NCBI GenBank assembly: GCA_001898095.1
Contig: MKSH01000025.1
Location: 3,934 to 18,080, forward strand
DNA length: 14,147 nucleotides
Direction: 5' to 3'
Source: Solirubrobacterales bacterium 70-9
GTDB lineage: Bacteria; Actinomycetota; Thermoleophilia; Solirubrobacterales; 70-9
Shown here: piece after piece, positions 5,275 to 11,433 of the stretch
Position numbering within the stretch: the first letter of the stretch is position 1
How the letters are laid out: every line of letters begins with the position of its first letter
Notes under the pieces: model-generated
Database searches by the model: none
Told to the model about the DNA's origin: nothing
The model's input: the letters and a program-made list of their open reading frames with translations, nothing else
Position numbers and translations under genes: made by a program

Positions 5275-6371
5275 TCCCCCACCACCTTTTCCACCGTCTT
5301 GTCCATCAGTTCCGTCCCGAACGCTCCCTCGATCGCCGCGACAACGATCCCTTCGCGGTTCATCGCGAACAACCACGGTTCGCTGGGCAGGTGGAAGCGG
5401 CGCACCTGGGGGCGCACTCCTTGCGCGGGATCGTTGTCGTTGTAGATCTCCATGTGGATGAAGTTGGCCTTGCCTTCGAATTCGTGCTGTGCCTGCTGGG
5501 CGACGTCGACGACGGGCCCGCAAACCCGACTCTGGCAGAACTTGGGGGTCGCAAACAAGAGGAGTATCGGTTCCTTTCCGAGCACTTCTGCGTAATTGAC
5601 CTTGTTCTGCGTGTCCGGTGGAATCCTGGTCGTCAGCTTGGCGAGATCCCCGCCGACGCTCTTCGCGGTCGGCGTTTCGATCAGCGGCGCCTTGTCTCCA
5701 GGCCTCGGAATCTTTGCGTATTCACCCACTTTGATGCTGGGAAGCAGTTTCGCCCCCACCCCGCCTTTTTCCTTGATCAGGATCACCGGGCGATATTCGC
5801 CTTCGCCGGGGAGGTCGAGTTGGGTCGAGTAGACGACGCTCGCCACGTCGGCCCCTTCGGTCGTCGTCTTGCCCTGGAAGGGCGGCTTCGTCGCCAGCGA
5901 TTCGATCCGCGCCGGGAACGGCCCGACCGCGGGCTGGTCCAGCGCCTGCGCCTGCGCCTTCGGCACCATCCCCTTGTTGCCCGCCTTCGATTTCGCCCCC
6001 GGCTTGATCGACGGCACCTTGGCGTAGTAGATCGCCGCTTCCGCGTCGGCGACCTCCTTGCCGGTCTTCCCCGATTCGAGTTTTTCGGCGAGCGTGAACG
6101 GATAGCGGTTCTGGCCCGGGTAGAAGGCCTGCGCTTCGCTGTTGATCTTCACCTGCGCGGGGTGGTTTCCCGGTTCGTTGATCACTTCCTTCAGCGTCTT
6201 CCCCTGCGCCGAGGGGAAGGAGCTCTTCGCCGGAGCCGGGCGACTCTTGCCGGCCTCGGCTTCCGGGTTGACGTGCGAGGTGGTGTTGCTGCTCCCGCCG
6301 CAGCCGGCGAGCAGGATCGCCCCGCACGCGAGCAGGCAGACGAGGCCCAGAGCAAGAGGGGGGCGCCGCAT
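5271..6371 (-). CDS. Thioredoxin-like lipoprotein with C-x4-C motif
   Basis: ATG 6371 is chosen because it opens straight into a lipoprotein signal peptide (MRRPPLALGLVCLLACGAIL, then LAGC with Cys 24); longer in-frame starts would bury it. Residues 25-250 are a secreted region with Lys/Pro-rich linkers and beta-type stretches (ADVASVVYSTQLDLPGEG, YRPVILIKEKGG). Residues about 255-366 form a thioredoxin-like domain: ILLLFATPKFC, the redox-type pair C279-QSRV-C284, GPVVDV, then SEPWLFAMNREG with the expected cis-proline position at P332. The spacing C-x4-C differs from the thioredoxin C-x2-C. It should act outside the membrane, possibly in thiol-disulfide exchange. It heads an operon with the HPt protein (4-bp overlap) and a second lipoprotein. 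Confidence 0.83.
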   Translation of the reverse strand: MRRPPLALGLVCLLACGAILLAGCGGSSNTTSHVNPEAEAGKSRPAPAKSSFPSAQGKTLKEVINEPGNHPAQVKINSEAQAFYPGQNRYPFTLAEKLESGKTGKEVADAEAAIYYAKVPSIKPGAKSKAGNKGMVPKAQAQALDQPAVGPFPARIESLATKPPFQGKTTTEGADVASVVYSTQLDLPGEGEYRPVILIKEKGGVGAKLLPSIKVGEYAKIPRPGDKAPLIETPTAKSVGGDLAKLTTRIPPDTQNKVNYAEVLGKEPILLLFATPKFCQSRVCGPVVDVAQQAQHEFEGKANFIHMEIYNDNDPAQGVRPQVRRFHLPSEPWLFAMNREGIVVAAIEGAFGTELMDKTVEKVVGE

Positions 6372-6468
6372 CGGCACGCATGCTTTCAGAGTGTGCCGCC
6401 GACGAGGCGGCCCGCCCGCGCCGCCCCGCCGGTAGGCTGGCCGCGTCGTCGAGCGGGAGGAGAAGGGG
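6372..6468. promoter_or_regulatory. Divergent promoter region with two hairpins
   Basis: This is the only spacer between the minus-strand operon (start 6371) and the plus-strand SDR gene (start 6469). It contains arms CGGCAC (6372-6377) and GTGCCG (6393-6398), then a tight hairpin GCCGCC-GACGA-GGCGGC (6395-6411). TAGGCT (6433-6438) is a plausible -10 for the SDR operon, and on the minus strand AAGCAT (6380-6385) lies 8 nt before ATG 6371. The SDR SD is GGAGGAG (6456-6462). Confidence 0.4.
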
Positions 6469-7203
6469 ATGGCGGAGCGAGCGGCATTGATCACGGGGGC
6501 CTCGGGCGGAATCGGACTGGCGATCGCCGCGGTCCTGGCGGAGGAAGGGCACGCGCTGACGCTCTCGGCGCGGCGCCCGGAGAAACTCGAGGAGGCGGTC
6601 GCCGGGCTGCGCGAGGCAGGGCACGAGGTGCAGACCGTCGCCGCCAACGTCGCCGACGAGGAGGAGCTGAAAGCGGTCTTCGCCGCGCACGAGGAGCGCT
6701 ACGGGCGCCTCGACGTGTTGGTCAACAACGCCGGGGTCGGGATCGGCGCGCCGATGGACGAGGTGCAGACCAAATTTCTCGACCTGCAGCTGGCGGTGAA
6801 CCTGCGCTCGATCATCCTCGGGACGCGCGAAGGCCTGCCGCTGCTGCGCAAGGCGGGCGCCGAGCACCGCAAGGCACTGATCGTGAACACCGCCTCGATC
6901 GCCGGCAAAGCGGGCCAGCCCTGGCTCTCGATCTACGGGGCGACGAAGGCCGCCGTGGTCAACTACAGCGTCGCGACCGAGCGCGAGGTCGGCGGCGAAG
7001 GGATCTCCTGCACCGCCCTCGCCCCCGCCTTCGTCGACACCGCGATGACCGACTTCGTCAAGGGCACCGTCCCGGCCGAGGAGATGATCAAGCCCGCCGA
7101 CATCGGCGAGGCGGTCCGCTACCTGCTGAAGACCTCGCCCAACTGCCACGTCCCCGAGATCGTCTTCACCCGGCCCGGCGAGGCGATCGGCGTCACCGGC
7201 TAG
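6469..7203 (+). CDS. Short-chain dehydrogenase/reductase (SDR)
   Basis: A complete classical SDR of 244 aa. The cofactor loop TGASGGIG is at residues 9-16, NNAG at 86-89, the active-site Asn at 111, Ser at 143 (TASIAG), and Tyr156 and Lys160 in YGATK. ARRPEKL after the second strand has Arg residues that suit NADP(H). Such enzymes oxidise or reduce alcohols and ketones in the cytoplasm; the substrate is not readable here. The C-terminus ends TRPGEAIGVTG. The start is fixed by GGAGGAG 6 nt upstream. Its TAG stop shares one base with the GTG start of the glycosyltransferase, so the two are translationally coupled and likely act on the same compound. Confidence 0.93.
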   Translation: MAERAALITGASGGIGLAIAAVLAEEGHALTLSARRPEKLEEAVAGLREAGHEVQTVAANVADEEELKAVFAAHEERYGRLDVLVNNAGVGIGAPMDEVQTKFLDLQLAVNLRSIILGTREGLPLLRKAGAEHRKALIVNTASIAGKAGQPWLSIYGATKAAVVNYSVATEREVGGEGISCTALAPAFVDTAMTDFVKGTVPAEEMIKPADIGEAVRYLLKTSPNCHVPEIVFTRPGEAIGVTG

Positions 7204-8390
7204 TGCGCGTCCTCGTCGCCGCCTTCGGCGACCCCGGCCACGTCTTCCCGGCGATCTCGCTGGGACGGGCGCTGGCGCGGCGCGGCCACGAGGTGACGAT
7301 CGAGACCTGGGAGGAGCGGCGCGCCGCGGTCGAGGGCGCCGGGCTCGGCTTCACCGCCGCCGAGGAATACCAGACCTTCCCGCCGCCCGAGCCCGACACC
7401 GACGACGGGCGCCACGCCGCCGACGCGGCGCGGGCGCTGCTGCCGCTGATCGAGCGCCTCGACCCGGCGGTGGTCGTCTCCGACATCCTCACCGCCGCTC
7501 CGACCCTCGCCGCCGAGGCCGCCGGGGTGCCGCTGGCGACCCTGATCCCGCACATCTACCCGGTGGTCGAGCCGGGACTGCCGTTCTTCGCGGTCGGGCT
7601 GCGGGCGCCGCGGACGCCGGTCGGGCGGGCGGTCTGGAAGGCGGGCCAGCGGGCGCCGGACGTCGGCCTCGAGCACGGCCGGCGCGACCTGAACGACCAG
7701 CGCGAGCGCCTCGGCCTGCCGCCTCTCGACTACTTCCACGGCGGGATCAGCCCCGACCTGGCGCTGGTCGCGACCTACCCGCAGCTGGAGTACCCGCGCG
7801 CCTGGCCCGCCGCGGTGCAGGTGACCGGGCCGATGGCCTTCGAGGTCCCCCATCCCGACATCGAGCTGCCCGCGGGCGCGGCGCCGCTCGTCCTCGTCGC
7901 CCCGAGCACCGCCCACGACTCCGAGAACCAGCTCGTGCGGACGGCGCTGGCGGCGCTCGCCGAGGAGCCGGTCCGCGTCGTCGCCACCACCAACCGGATG
8001 CGCCCGCAGAGCCCGATCGAGGTCCCTGGCAATGCCGTCCTGGTCGACTGGCTGAGCTACAGCCAGTTGATGCCGATCGCGGCGCTGGTGATCTCCCACG
8101 GCGGCCACGGAACGGTCGCGCGGGCGCTTGGGGCGGGCACCCCGGTGCTGATCTCGCCGATCACCGGCGACATGGGCGAGACCGCGATGCGCGTCTCCTG
8201 GGCGGGCGTCGGCCGCTCCCTGCCCTGGCGCCTCTGCCGCCCCGGGCCGCTCCGCTGGGCCACCCGCCGCGTCCTCGCCGACCCCCGCTGCGCCGCCCGC
8301 GCCCGCCAGATCGCCGCCTGGGGCGCCACCCACGACGGCGCCGACCGCGGCGCCGAGTTGGTCGAGGAGCTGGCGCTGCGCAAGCGGTGA
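7203..8390 (+). CDS. GT1-family glycosyltransferase (UGT/MGT type)
   Basis: The GTG at 7203 opens a 395-aa GT-B glycosyltransferase. The N-terminal Rossmann half starts VRVLVAAFGDPGHVFPAISLGRALARRGHEV, with GHVFP as the acceptor-side Gly-rich turn. The C-terminal sugar-nucleotide half has LVLVAPSTAHDSENQ (229-243) and the GT1 signature ISHGGHGTVARALGAGTPVL (297-316), followed by SPITGDMGETAMRVSWAGVG. The usual Asp-Gln of this motif is Asp-Met here. Family members move a sugar from a UDP- or dTDP-sugar to a lipid, carotenoid or polyketide-like acceptor. Length is normal. A much longer open frame runs upstream from 5391, but it is antisense to the lipoprotein and out of frame with the SDR, so only 7203 is a sensible start. 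Confidence 0.92.
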   Translation: MRVLVAAFGDPGHVFPAISLGRALARRGHEVTIETWEERRAAVEGAGLGFTAAEEYQTFPPPEPDTDDGRHAADAARALLPLIERLDPAVVVSDILTAAPTLAAEAAGVPLATLIPHIYPVVEPGLPFFAVGLRAPRTPVGRAVWKAGQRAPDVGLEHGRRDLNDQRERLGLPPLDYFHGGISPDLALVATYPQLEYPRAWPAAVQVTGPMAFEVPHPDIELPAGAAPLVLVAPSTAHDSENQLVRTALAALAEEPVRVVATTNRMRPQSPIEVPGNAVLVDWLSYSQLMPIAALVISHGGHGTVARALGAGTPVLISPITGDMGETAMRVSWAGVGRSLPWRLCRPGPLRWATRRVLADPRCAARARQIAAWGATHDGADRGAELVEELALRKR

Positions 8391-8575
8391 GCGAGATAGT
8401 CGGGTCCTCGACCGAGAGCATCGAGGAGGCGATCGAGGACGCGCCGGCCCGCGCGCATGACCCAGAGGCCCAGGGTGGTGCGCCTCCCGATGCCGTCGCG
8501 CTCGAGAGAGTCCCGGACGCGCTCTCGACCCCGGCCGGAAAAGGGTCTCCCAGGGCGGAAAGACGCACCTCCGAG
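8391..8575. other. Spacer with possible decayed reading frame, no intact gene
   Basis: Nothing here is a convincing intact gene. On the minus strand one frame (about 8391-8530) reads RERVRDSLERDGIGRR and then LWVMRAGRRVLDRLLDALGR, an amphipathic and protein-like stretch that continues without a stop into the antisense of the glycosyltransferase. On the plus strand an 81-codon frame begins GTGA at the glycosyltransferase stop, but it runs antisense across the conserved SPASM segment. Both are better read as remnants or chance. Confidence 0.4.
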
Positions 8576-9148
8576 CCGGGCTCATACGGACAGCTCGGAT
8601 CCTCGGCGAGGTGGTCGCCACTGGTCGCGTAGGCGCGGGCGCGACTGCCGCCACAGACCTCGCGGCACTCGCAGCGCCCGCAGCGCCCGCCGAGCGCCGC
8701 GGGGTCGCGCAGCTCTCGGGAGGCCCGCGTCGCGTGCCGCGCGGATCCCGCCCAGCGCCGCCTCGAAGGCGCCGCGCGAGCCGCGCAGCTTGTCGTTGGT
8801 CGAGTCGAGCCCGTCGAGGCTGACGCCGACGTAGGAGAAGCCGGCGCGGCCCAGCTCACCCGCCTTGGCGGCGTCGATCCGGGTCCCGTTGGTGGAGAGC
8901 ACCGTGCGCATCCCCAGCTCGCCAGCCCGGGCCGCCAGCTCGAGCACGTCGGGACGGAGCAGCGGCTCGCCGCCGGAGAAGAGCACGGTCGGCACCCCGA
9001 AGGAGGCGAGGTCGGCGAGCAGCCGTTCCCCCTCGCCGGTGCTGAGCTCGCCGGGGTACTCGCGGTCGTGGGAGTCCGCGTAGCAGTGCCCACAGTGCAG
9101 GTTGCAGCGACGGGTGACGCTCCAGACCACGACCTCGCCATCCGTGCG

Positions 9149-9172
9149 AACCCCGCTCCGACAACGGGGGTT
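9149..9172. promoter_or_regulatory. Inverted repeat AACCCC...GGGGTT
   Basis: AACCCC (9149-9154) and GGGGTT (9167-9172) form 6-bp arms around a 12-nt loop near the 5' end of the radical SAM remnant, upstream of the divergent membrane-protein gene. It may be an operator or a leader hairpin; it also lies within the longest open frame of the remnant. Confidence 0.3.
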
Positions 9173-9212
9173 CCTCAAGGGGACATCAGCCGGCCGGCGG
9201 TCGACCGGTAAG

Positions 9213-9218
9213 TAGCAT
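9213..9218 (+). promoter_or_regulatory. -10-like hexamer upstream of the CtaA-like gene
   Basis: TAGCAT fits the TAnnnT pattern. Initiation about 7 nt downstream would give a 5' leader of about 64 nt to GTG 9289, containing the whole hairpin at 9251-9280. This hexamer overlaps an alternative in-frame ATG at 9217. Confidence 0.38.
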
Positions 9219-9250
9219 GTGCCGCATCGACCAGTCCACGCCCCTCCTGA

Positions 9251-9280
9251 CCTCACCCTCCTCCGTGGTAGAGGGTGAGG
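9251..9280 (+). promoter_or_regulatory. Perfect 10-bp leader hairpin that masks the SD of the gene at 9289
   Basis: CCTCACCCTC (9251-9260) and GAGGGTGAGG (9271-9280) are exact reverse complements around the 10-nt loop CTCCGTGGTA. The right arm contains GAGG (9277-9280), the first four bases of the SD GAGGTGA (9277-9283) that lies 5 nt before GTG 9289. When folded, the leader would block ribosome access, as in SD-occluding translational switches. What would open it is not visible. Confidence 0.6.
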
Positions 9281-9288
9281 TGACGACC

Positions 9289-10134
9289 GTGGTTCGGCTG
9301 GTCAGGATCCTGATCACCGCCATGATCGTGGCCGCGATCGTCGCGGGCATCGTCCGCGGCATCACCTCGGGCGAGGATCCCGTGGTCAACGGCCTATATC
9401 TGACGCAGGCCGCGCTGGCCGCGATCCTGATCCTGCTCGGCAGCTTCGTCGAGGGTTTCGGCTTCGGGCTCTCGCTGGGCACTCAATGGCCCTACACCCG
9501 GAACATCGTGGTGCTCATGATCGAGGGCGATCCGGAGGCGGCCCACCGGATCGTGGCGACGCTGGTCGGCCTGATCGGCGTGCTCCTGGTGATCTTGGCC
9601 TCAGACTCCGCGACGACCAACGGCCTGATCCTGATCGTCATCACGGCGGTGCTGGGGGTGGGCACGCTCCACGTGCTCGCCGGTCGACTTCCCTCCGTCG
9701 TGCACGGGGTCCACGGCCTTCTCGCCTACGGCGTGTTCATCTGCTACCTGACCACCATCTACGTACCCGGGGTCAACTTCTGGTCATACCTGGGCGACAT
9801 GACCGCGCTGCGGGCGGTGCTGGTGGCCGTGCTCCTCGGCGGCATGACCACCGGCCAGCGAGGCTTCGGCAAGGCCATCGGCGCGTTCTCCTGGCCACGA
9901 CGCCTTCCGCAGCTGGTGACGGTCCTCCACCTGATCGCCGCACTGTTCCTGGTCGCCACCCTGGGGTGGCTGATGCCGCAGTTCCCGGTGGCGTTCTACC
10001 TGGCCGTCGCCCAGGTGTCGGTCGGCTTCCTGCTTTTCCACGCGGTGAACCTCCAGCCGAAGAGCCCGGGGATCCTGGTCGCGTTCCATCAGGCCATGGT
10101 GCTCGCCATAACCGTGGCTATCGTGGCCGCCTGA
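9289..10134 (+). CDS. Polytopic membrane protein, possibly CtaA/COX15-like heme protein
   Basis: GTG 9289 is chosen because GAGGTGA, a near-perfect SD, ends 5 nt before it. An earlier ATG at 9217 has no SD and would add a hydrophilic tail encoded through a hairpin. The 281-aa product is almost all membrane: about nine TM segments, near residues 4-24, 36-60, 85-105, 111-131, 140-160, 172-188, 208-229, 232-252 and 262-281. Histidines sit at or near helix ends or within them (H86-R87, H128, H139, H142, H214, H251, H267), the kind of placement used for heme ligation. The AAHR motif followed by a hydrophobic helix and the paired-His layout resemble CtaA/COX15 heme A synthase or b561-type proteins, but key motifs are not decisive. 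Convergent overlap with the TetR gene is 17 bp. Confidence 0.72.
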   Translation: MVRLVRILITAMIVAAIVAGIVRGITSGEDPVVNGLYLTQAALAAILILLGSFVEGFGFGLSLGTQWPYTRNIVVLMIEGDPEAAHRIVATLVGLIGVLLVILASDSATTNGLILIVITAVLGVGTLHVLAGRLPSVVHGVHGLLAYGVFICYLTTIYVPGVNFWSYLGDMTALRAVLVAVLLGGMTTGQRGFGKAIGAFSWPRRLPQLVTVLHLIAALFLVATLGWLMPQFPVAFYLAVAQVSVGFLLFHAVNLQPKSPGILVAFHQAMVLAITVAIVAA

Positions 10135-10753
10135 CGTCGCCGGCCAAGCGCGCTCCGTTCCGGGCCAACGCCACCGCCGCGCCCTGGGCCGCCTCGATCA
10201 GCCGCGCCCCCTTCGGCGAGCCACCGGGGTCGAGCTGCCACTGAACCAGGAGGCCGTCGAAGAGGGCGATGATCAGTACCGCCAGCGAGTCGGCGTCGAC
10301 TGCCGGGGCGCCGATCTCCTCGAAGGCGTCACGGGCCGTCGCCGCGATCGCCACCCGGAAGTCTTCGTAGTTGCGCAGCATCTCGACCCGCAGGTCCTCC
10401 GAGCGTGCCAGCTGCGCCCAGGCCTCGAGACAGGCGCTGATCAGCGGCCGGTTCTCCTCGAGGCTGTCCGTCAGCCCGGCCAGGGTGCGGCCGAGGCGCT
10501 CCAGCGGGGTCGCCGGCCCCGGCTCGGCGGCAAGCGCGACGAGCGGCTTCAGCCAGCGCTGGAAGGCCTCGGTGAGGGCGACGTTGAGGAGGTGCTCCTT
10601 GGATTCGAAGTGATAGCCGATCGAGGACAGGTTGGTGCCCGAGGCCTCGACCAGGTCGCGGGCGGTCGTGCGGGCGTATCCCTTCCGCTGCAGGCACTCG
10701 ATCGCCGCCTCCAGCAGTCGCTCTCTGTGACCGCTGTCACGTTGACTGGGCAC
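10118..10753 (-). CDS. TetR/AcrR-family transcriptional regulator
   Basis: This 211-aa protein starts at GTG 10753. The N-terminal DNA-binding domain is typical: RERLLEAAIECLQRKGYARTT (10-30), helix-turn-helix ARDLVEASGTNLSSIGYHF (31-49), and SKEHLLNVALTEAF. The C-terminal helical half (about 60-200) is the ligand-binding and dimer domain, with RPLISACLEAWAQL and LAVLIIALFDGLLVQWQLDP resembling the AcrR-type core. TetR proteins repress a divergent efflux or metabolic operon until a small ligand binds. Here the divergent operon encodes an exported protein and an MMPL transporter, and a palindrome lies between them. A TATGGT hexamer 9 nt before the GTG suggests a leaderless message. Its 3' end overlaps the convergent membrane-protein gene by 17 bp. 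Confidence 0.9.
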   Translation of the reverse strand: MPSQRDSGHRERLLEAAIECLQRKGYARTTARDLVEASGTNLSSIGYHFESKEHLLNVALTEAFQRWLKPLVALAAEPGPATPLERLGRTLAGLTDSLEENRPLISACLEAWAQLARSEDLRVEMLRNYEDFRVAIAATARDAFEEIGAPAVDADSLAVLIIALFDGLLVQWQLDPGGSPKGARLIEAAQGAAVALARNGARLAGDVRRPR

Positions 10754-10762
10754 CGGCCGCGT

Positions 10763-10768
10763 ACCATA
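10763..10768 (-). promoter_or_regulatory. -10-like hexamer of the TetR gene
   Basis: On the minus strand TATGGT lies 9 nt before GTG 10753 with no SD between. The palindrome at 10774-10787 lies directly upstream, where repressor binding would block this promoter. Confidence 0.4.
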
Positions 10769-10773
10769 CGCTT

Positions 10774-10787
10774 CATACGGACGTATG
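10774..10787. promoter_or_regulatory. Probable TetR operator palindrome
   Basis: CATACG-GA-CGTATG is a perfect 6-bp inverted repeat with a 2-bp centre in the 53-bp gap between the divergent TetR and exporter genes. A further CATACG half-site lies at 10765-10770 in direct orientation. Possible plus-strand -10 elements flank it: TACGCT (10767-10772) and TATAGA (10788-10793). The plus-strand SD is GGAGA (10796-10800), 6 nt before ATG 10807. Confidence 0.6.
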
Positions 10788-10806
10788 TATAGATAGGAGA
10801 CGGCCG

Positions 10807-11421
10807 ATGGACGAAGATCGCAGTCACCGAGCAGCTCTCCCCCGCGGCCGATTCCTCCTCATCGCCGCCCTGACGGCAGCGCTCCTCGGCGCGACGACCG
10901 CCGCCGCCGGTCCCTCCCCCGCCGACACCGCCTCCGGCGCCGCCCGACTCAGCGCCGCGATCACCAGCTCCCAGCACCTCGCCCGTGCCCGGCTCCGTCC
11001 GGTCGCGGGCACCCTCGCCCACGGGCTGCCCGGCATCCTGAACCGGCTCGGCTCCCTCCGCAAACCGGCGGCGACCACCGAAGAACAGCTGGGCTTCGCC
11101 CTCGCGCAGCTGCAGCAGGTGAGCCCGCTCGCCTACGACCAGCATCTCCTGCCCGCCACGATGGCGGTCGGGCGCGCCTACGCCGCCGCCACCGGCTCCG
11201 ACCCTCTGACGTCGACCGCCATCGACCCCGAATACGCCGGGCTCGGACGCGAACTCGCCATCGCCCGCGCGGCGTTGCGGCGCCGCGCGGCGCGCGCGGC
11301 GGGTCTCGCGCACGGGGTGAACGTGCTGACCGTGCGGCTCGCCCGCGAGAAGCGCGACGCGGCGCGGCTGGCCCGGGCGCTCGAGCGCCTGCGCCGCGGC
11401 GACGCGCGGTCGCGGCGCTAG
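10807..11421 (+). CDS. Exported helical protein, likely partner of the MMPL transporter
   Basis: The 204-aa product has a basic N-terminus (MDEDRSHRAALPRGR), one hydrophobic segment at about residues 16-34 (signal peptide or anchor, with a possible AAA-G cleavage site), then a soluble helical region rich in Ala, Leu and Arg. The C-terminal 70 residues (REL..ARAALRRRAARAAGLAHG and LARALERLRRGDARSRR) look like an Arg-rich long helix that could form a coiled coil. No family is recognised. It is the first gene of the TetR-controlled operon, and the MMPL gene begins 12 bp after its stop, so a shared job at the cell surface is likely by inference. MmpL transporters in mycobacteria often have a small MmpS partner, but this protein does not visibly resemble MmpS. 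Confidence 0.75.
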   Translation: MDEDRSHRAALPRGRFLLIAALTAALLGATTAAAGPSPADTASGAARLSAAITSSQHLARARLRPVAGTLAHGLPGILNRLGSLRKPAATTEEQLGFALAQLQQVSPLAYDQHLLPATMAVGRAYAAATGSDPLTSTAIDPEYAGLGRELAIARAALRRRAARAAGLAHGVNVLTVRLAREKRDAARLARALERLRRGDARSRR

Positions 11422-11433
11422 GCGGAGGGCGCG

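Larger units (their letters stand above)
8576..9256 (-). pseudogene. Broken radical SAM/SPASM gene, NirJ/AhbC-like
   Basis: The minus strand encodes a radical SAM N-terminal half: VVVWSVTRRCNLHCGHCYA with the cluster motif C51-x3-C55-x2-C58, LFSGGEPLLRPDV (GGEP at 95-98), LSTNGT, and YVGVSLDG, then GIRAARDAG (residue 178, about 8723). From about 8718 the family C-terminus continues in another frame: RELRDPAALGGRCGRCE, then CGGSRARAYA, LAEDPSC and PYEPG, the auxiliary-cluster (SPASM) Cys segment. Family members run near 350-400 aa, so about 150 residues between these blocks are missing and the ends are joined out of frame. NirJ, AhbC and AhbD modify heme or heme d1 precursors. The GTG start at 9256 is uncertain; the conserved part begins near 9137. 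No proper stop follows the SPASM remnant in its frame. Confidence 0.75.

Noticed and set aside
5391..7202. A long plus-strand upstream extension of the glycosyltransferase frame
   Set aside because: It is antisense to the thioredoxin-like lipoprotein and out of frame with the SDR. Real GT1 sequence begins only at 7203.
8387..8632. An 81-codon plus-strand frame starting GTGA at the glycosyltransferase stop
   Set aside because: Its second half runs antisense to the conserved SPASM cysteine segment, it shows no recognisable domain, and the codon bias weakens along its length. It is possible but not supported.
8391..9256. Mobile-element insertion as the cause of the radical SAM breakage
   Set aside because: No terminal inverted repeats, target duplications or transposase fragments are visible; a simple deletion explains the junction.
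9217..9288. N-terminal extension of the membrane protein from ATG 9217
   Set aside because: No SD is present, the extension is hydrophilic and encoded through a perfect hairpin, and a strong SD sits 5 nt before GTG 9289.
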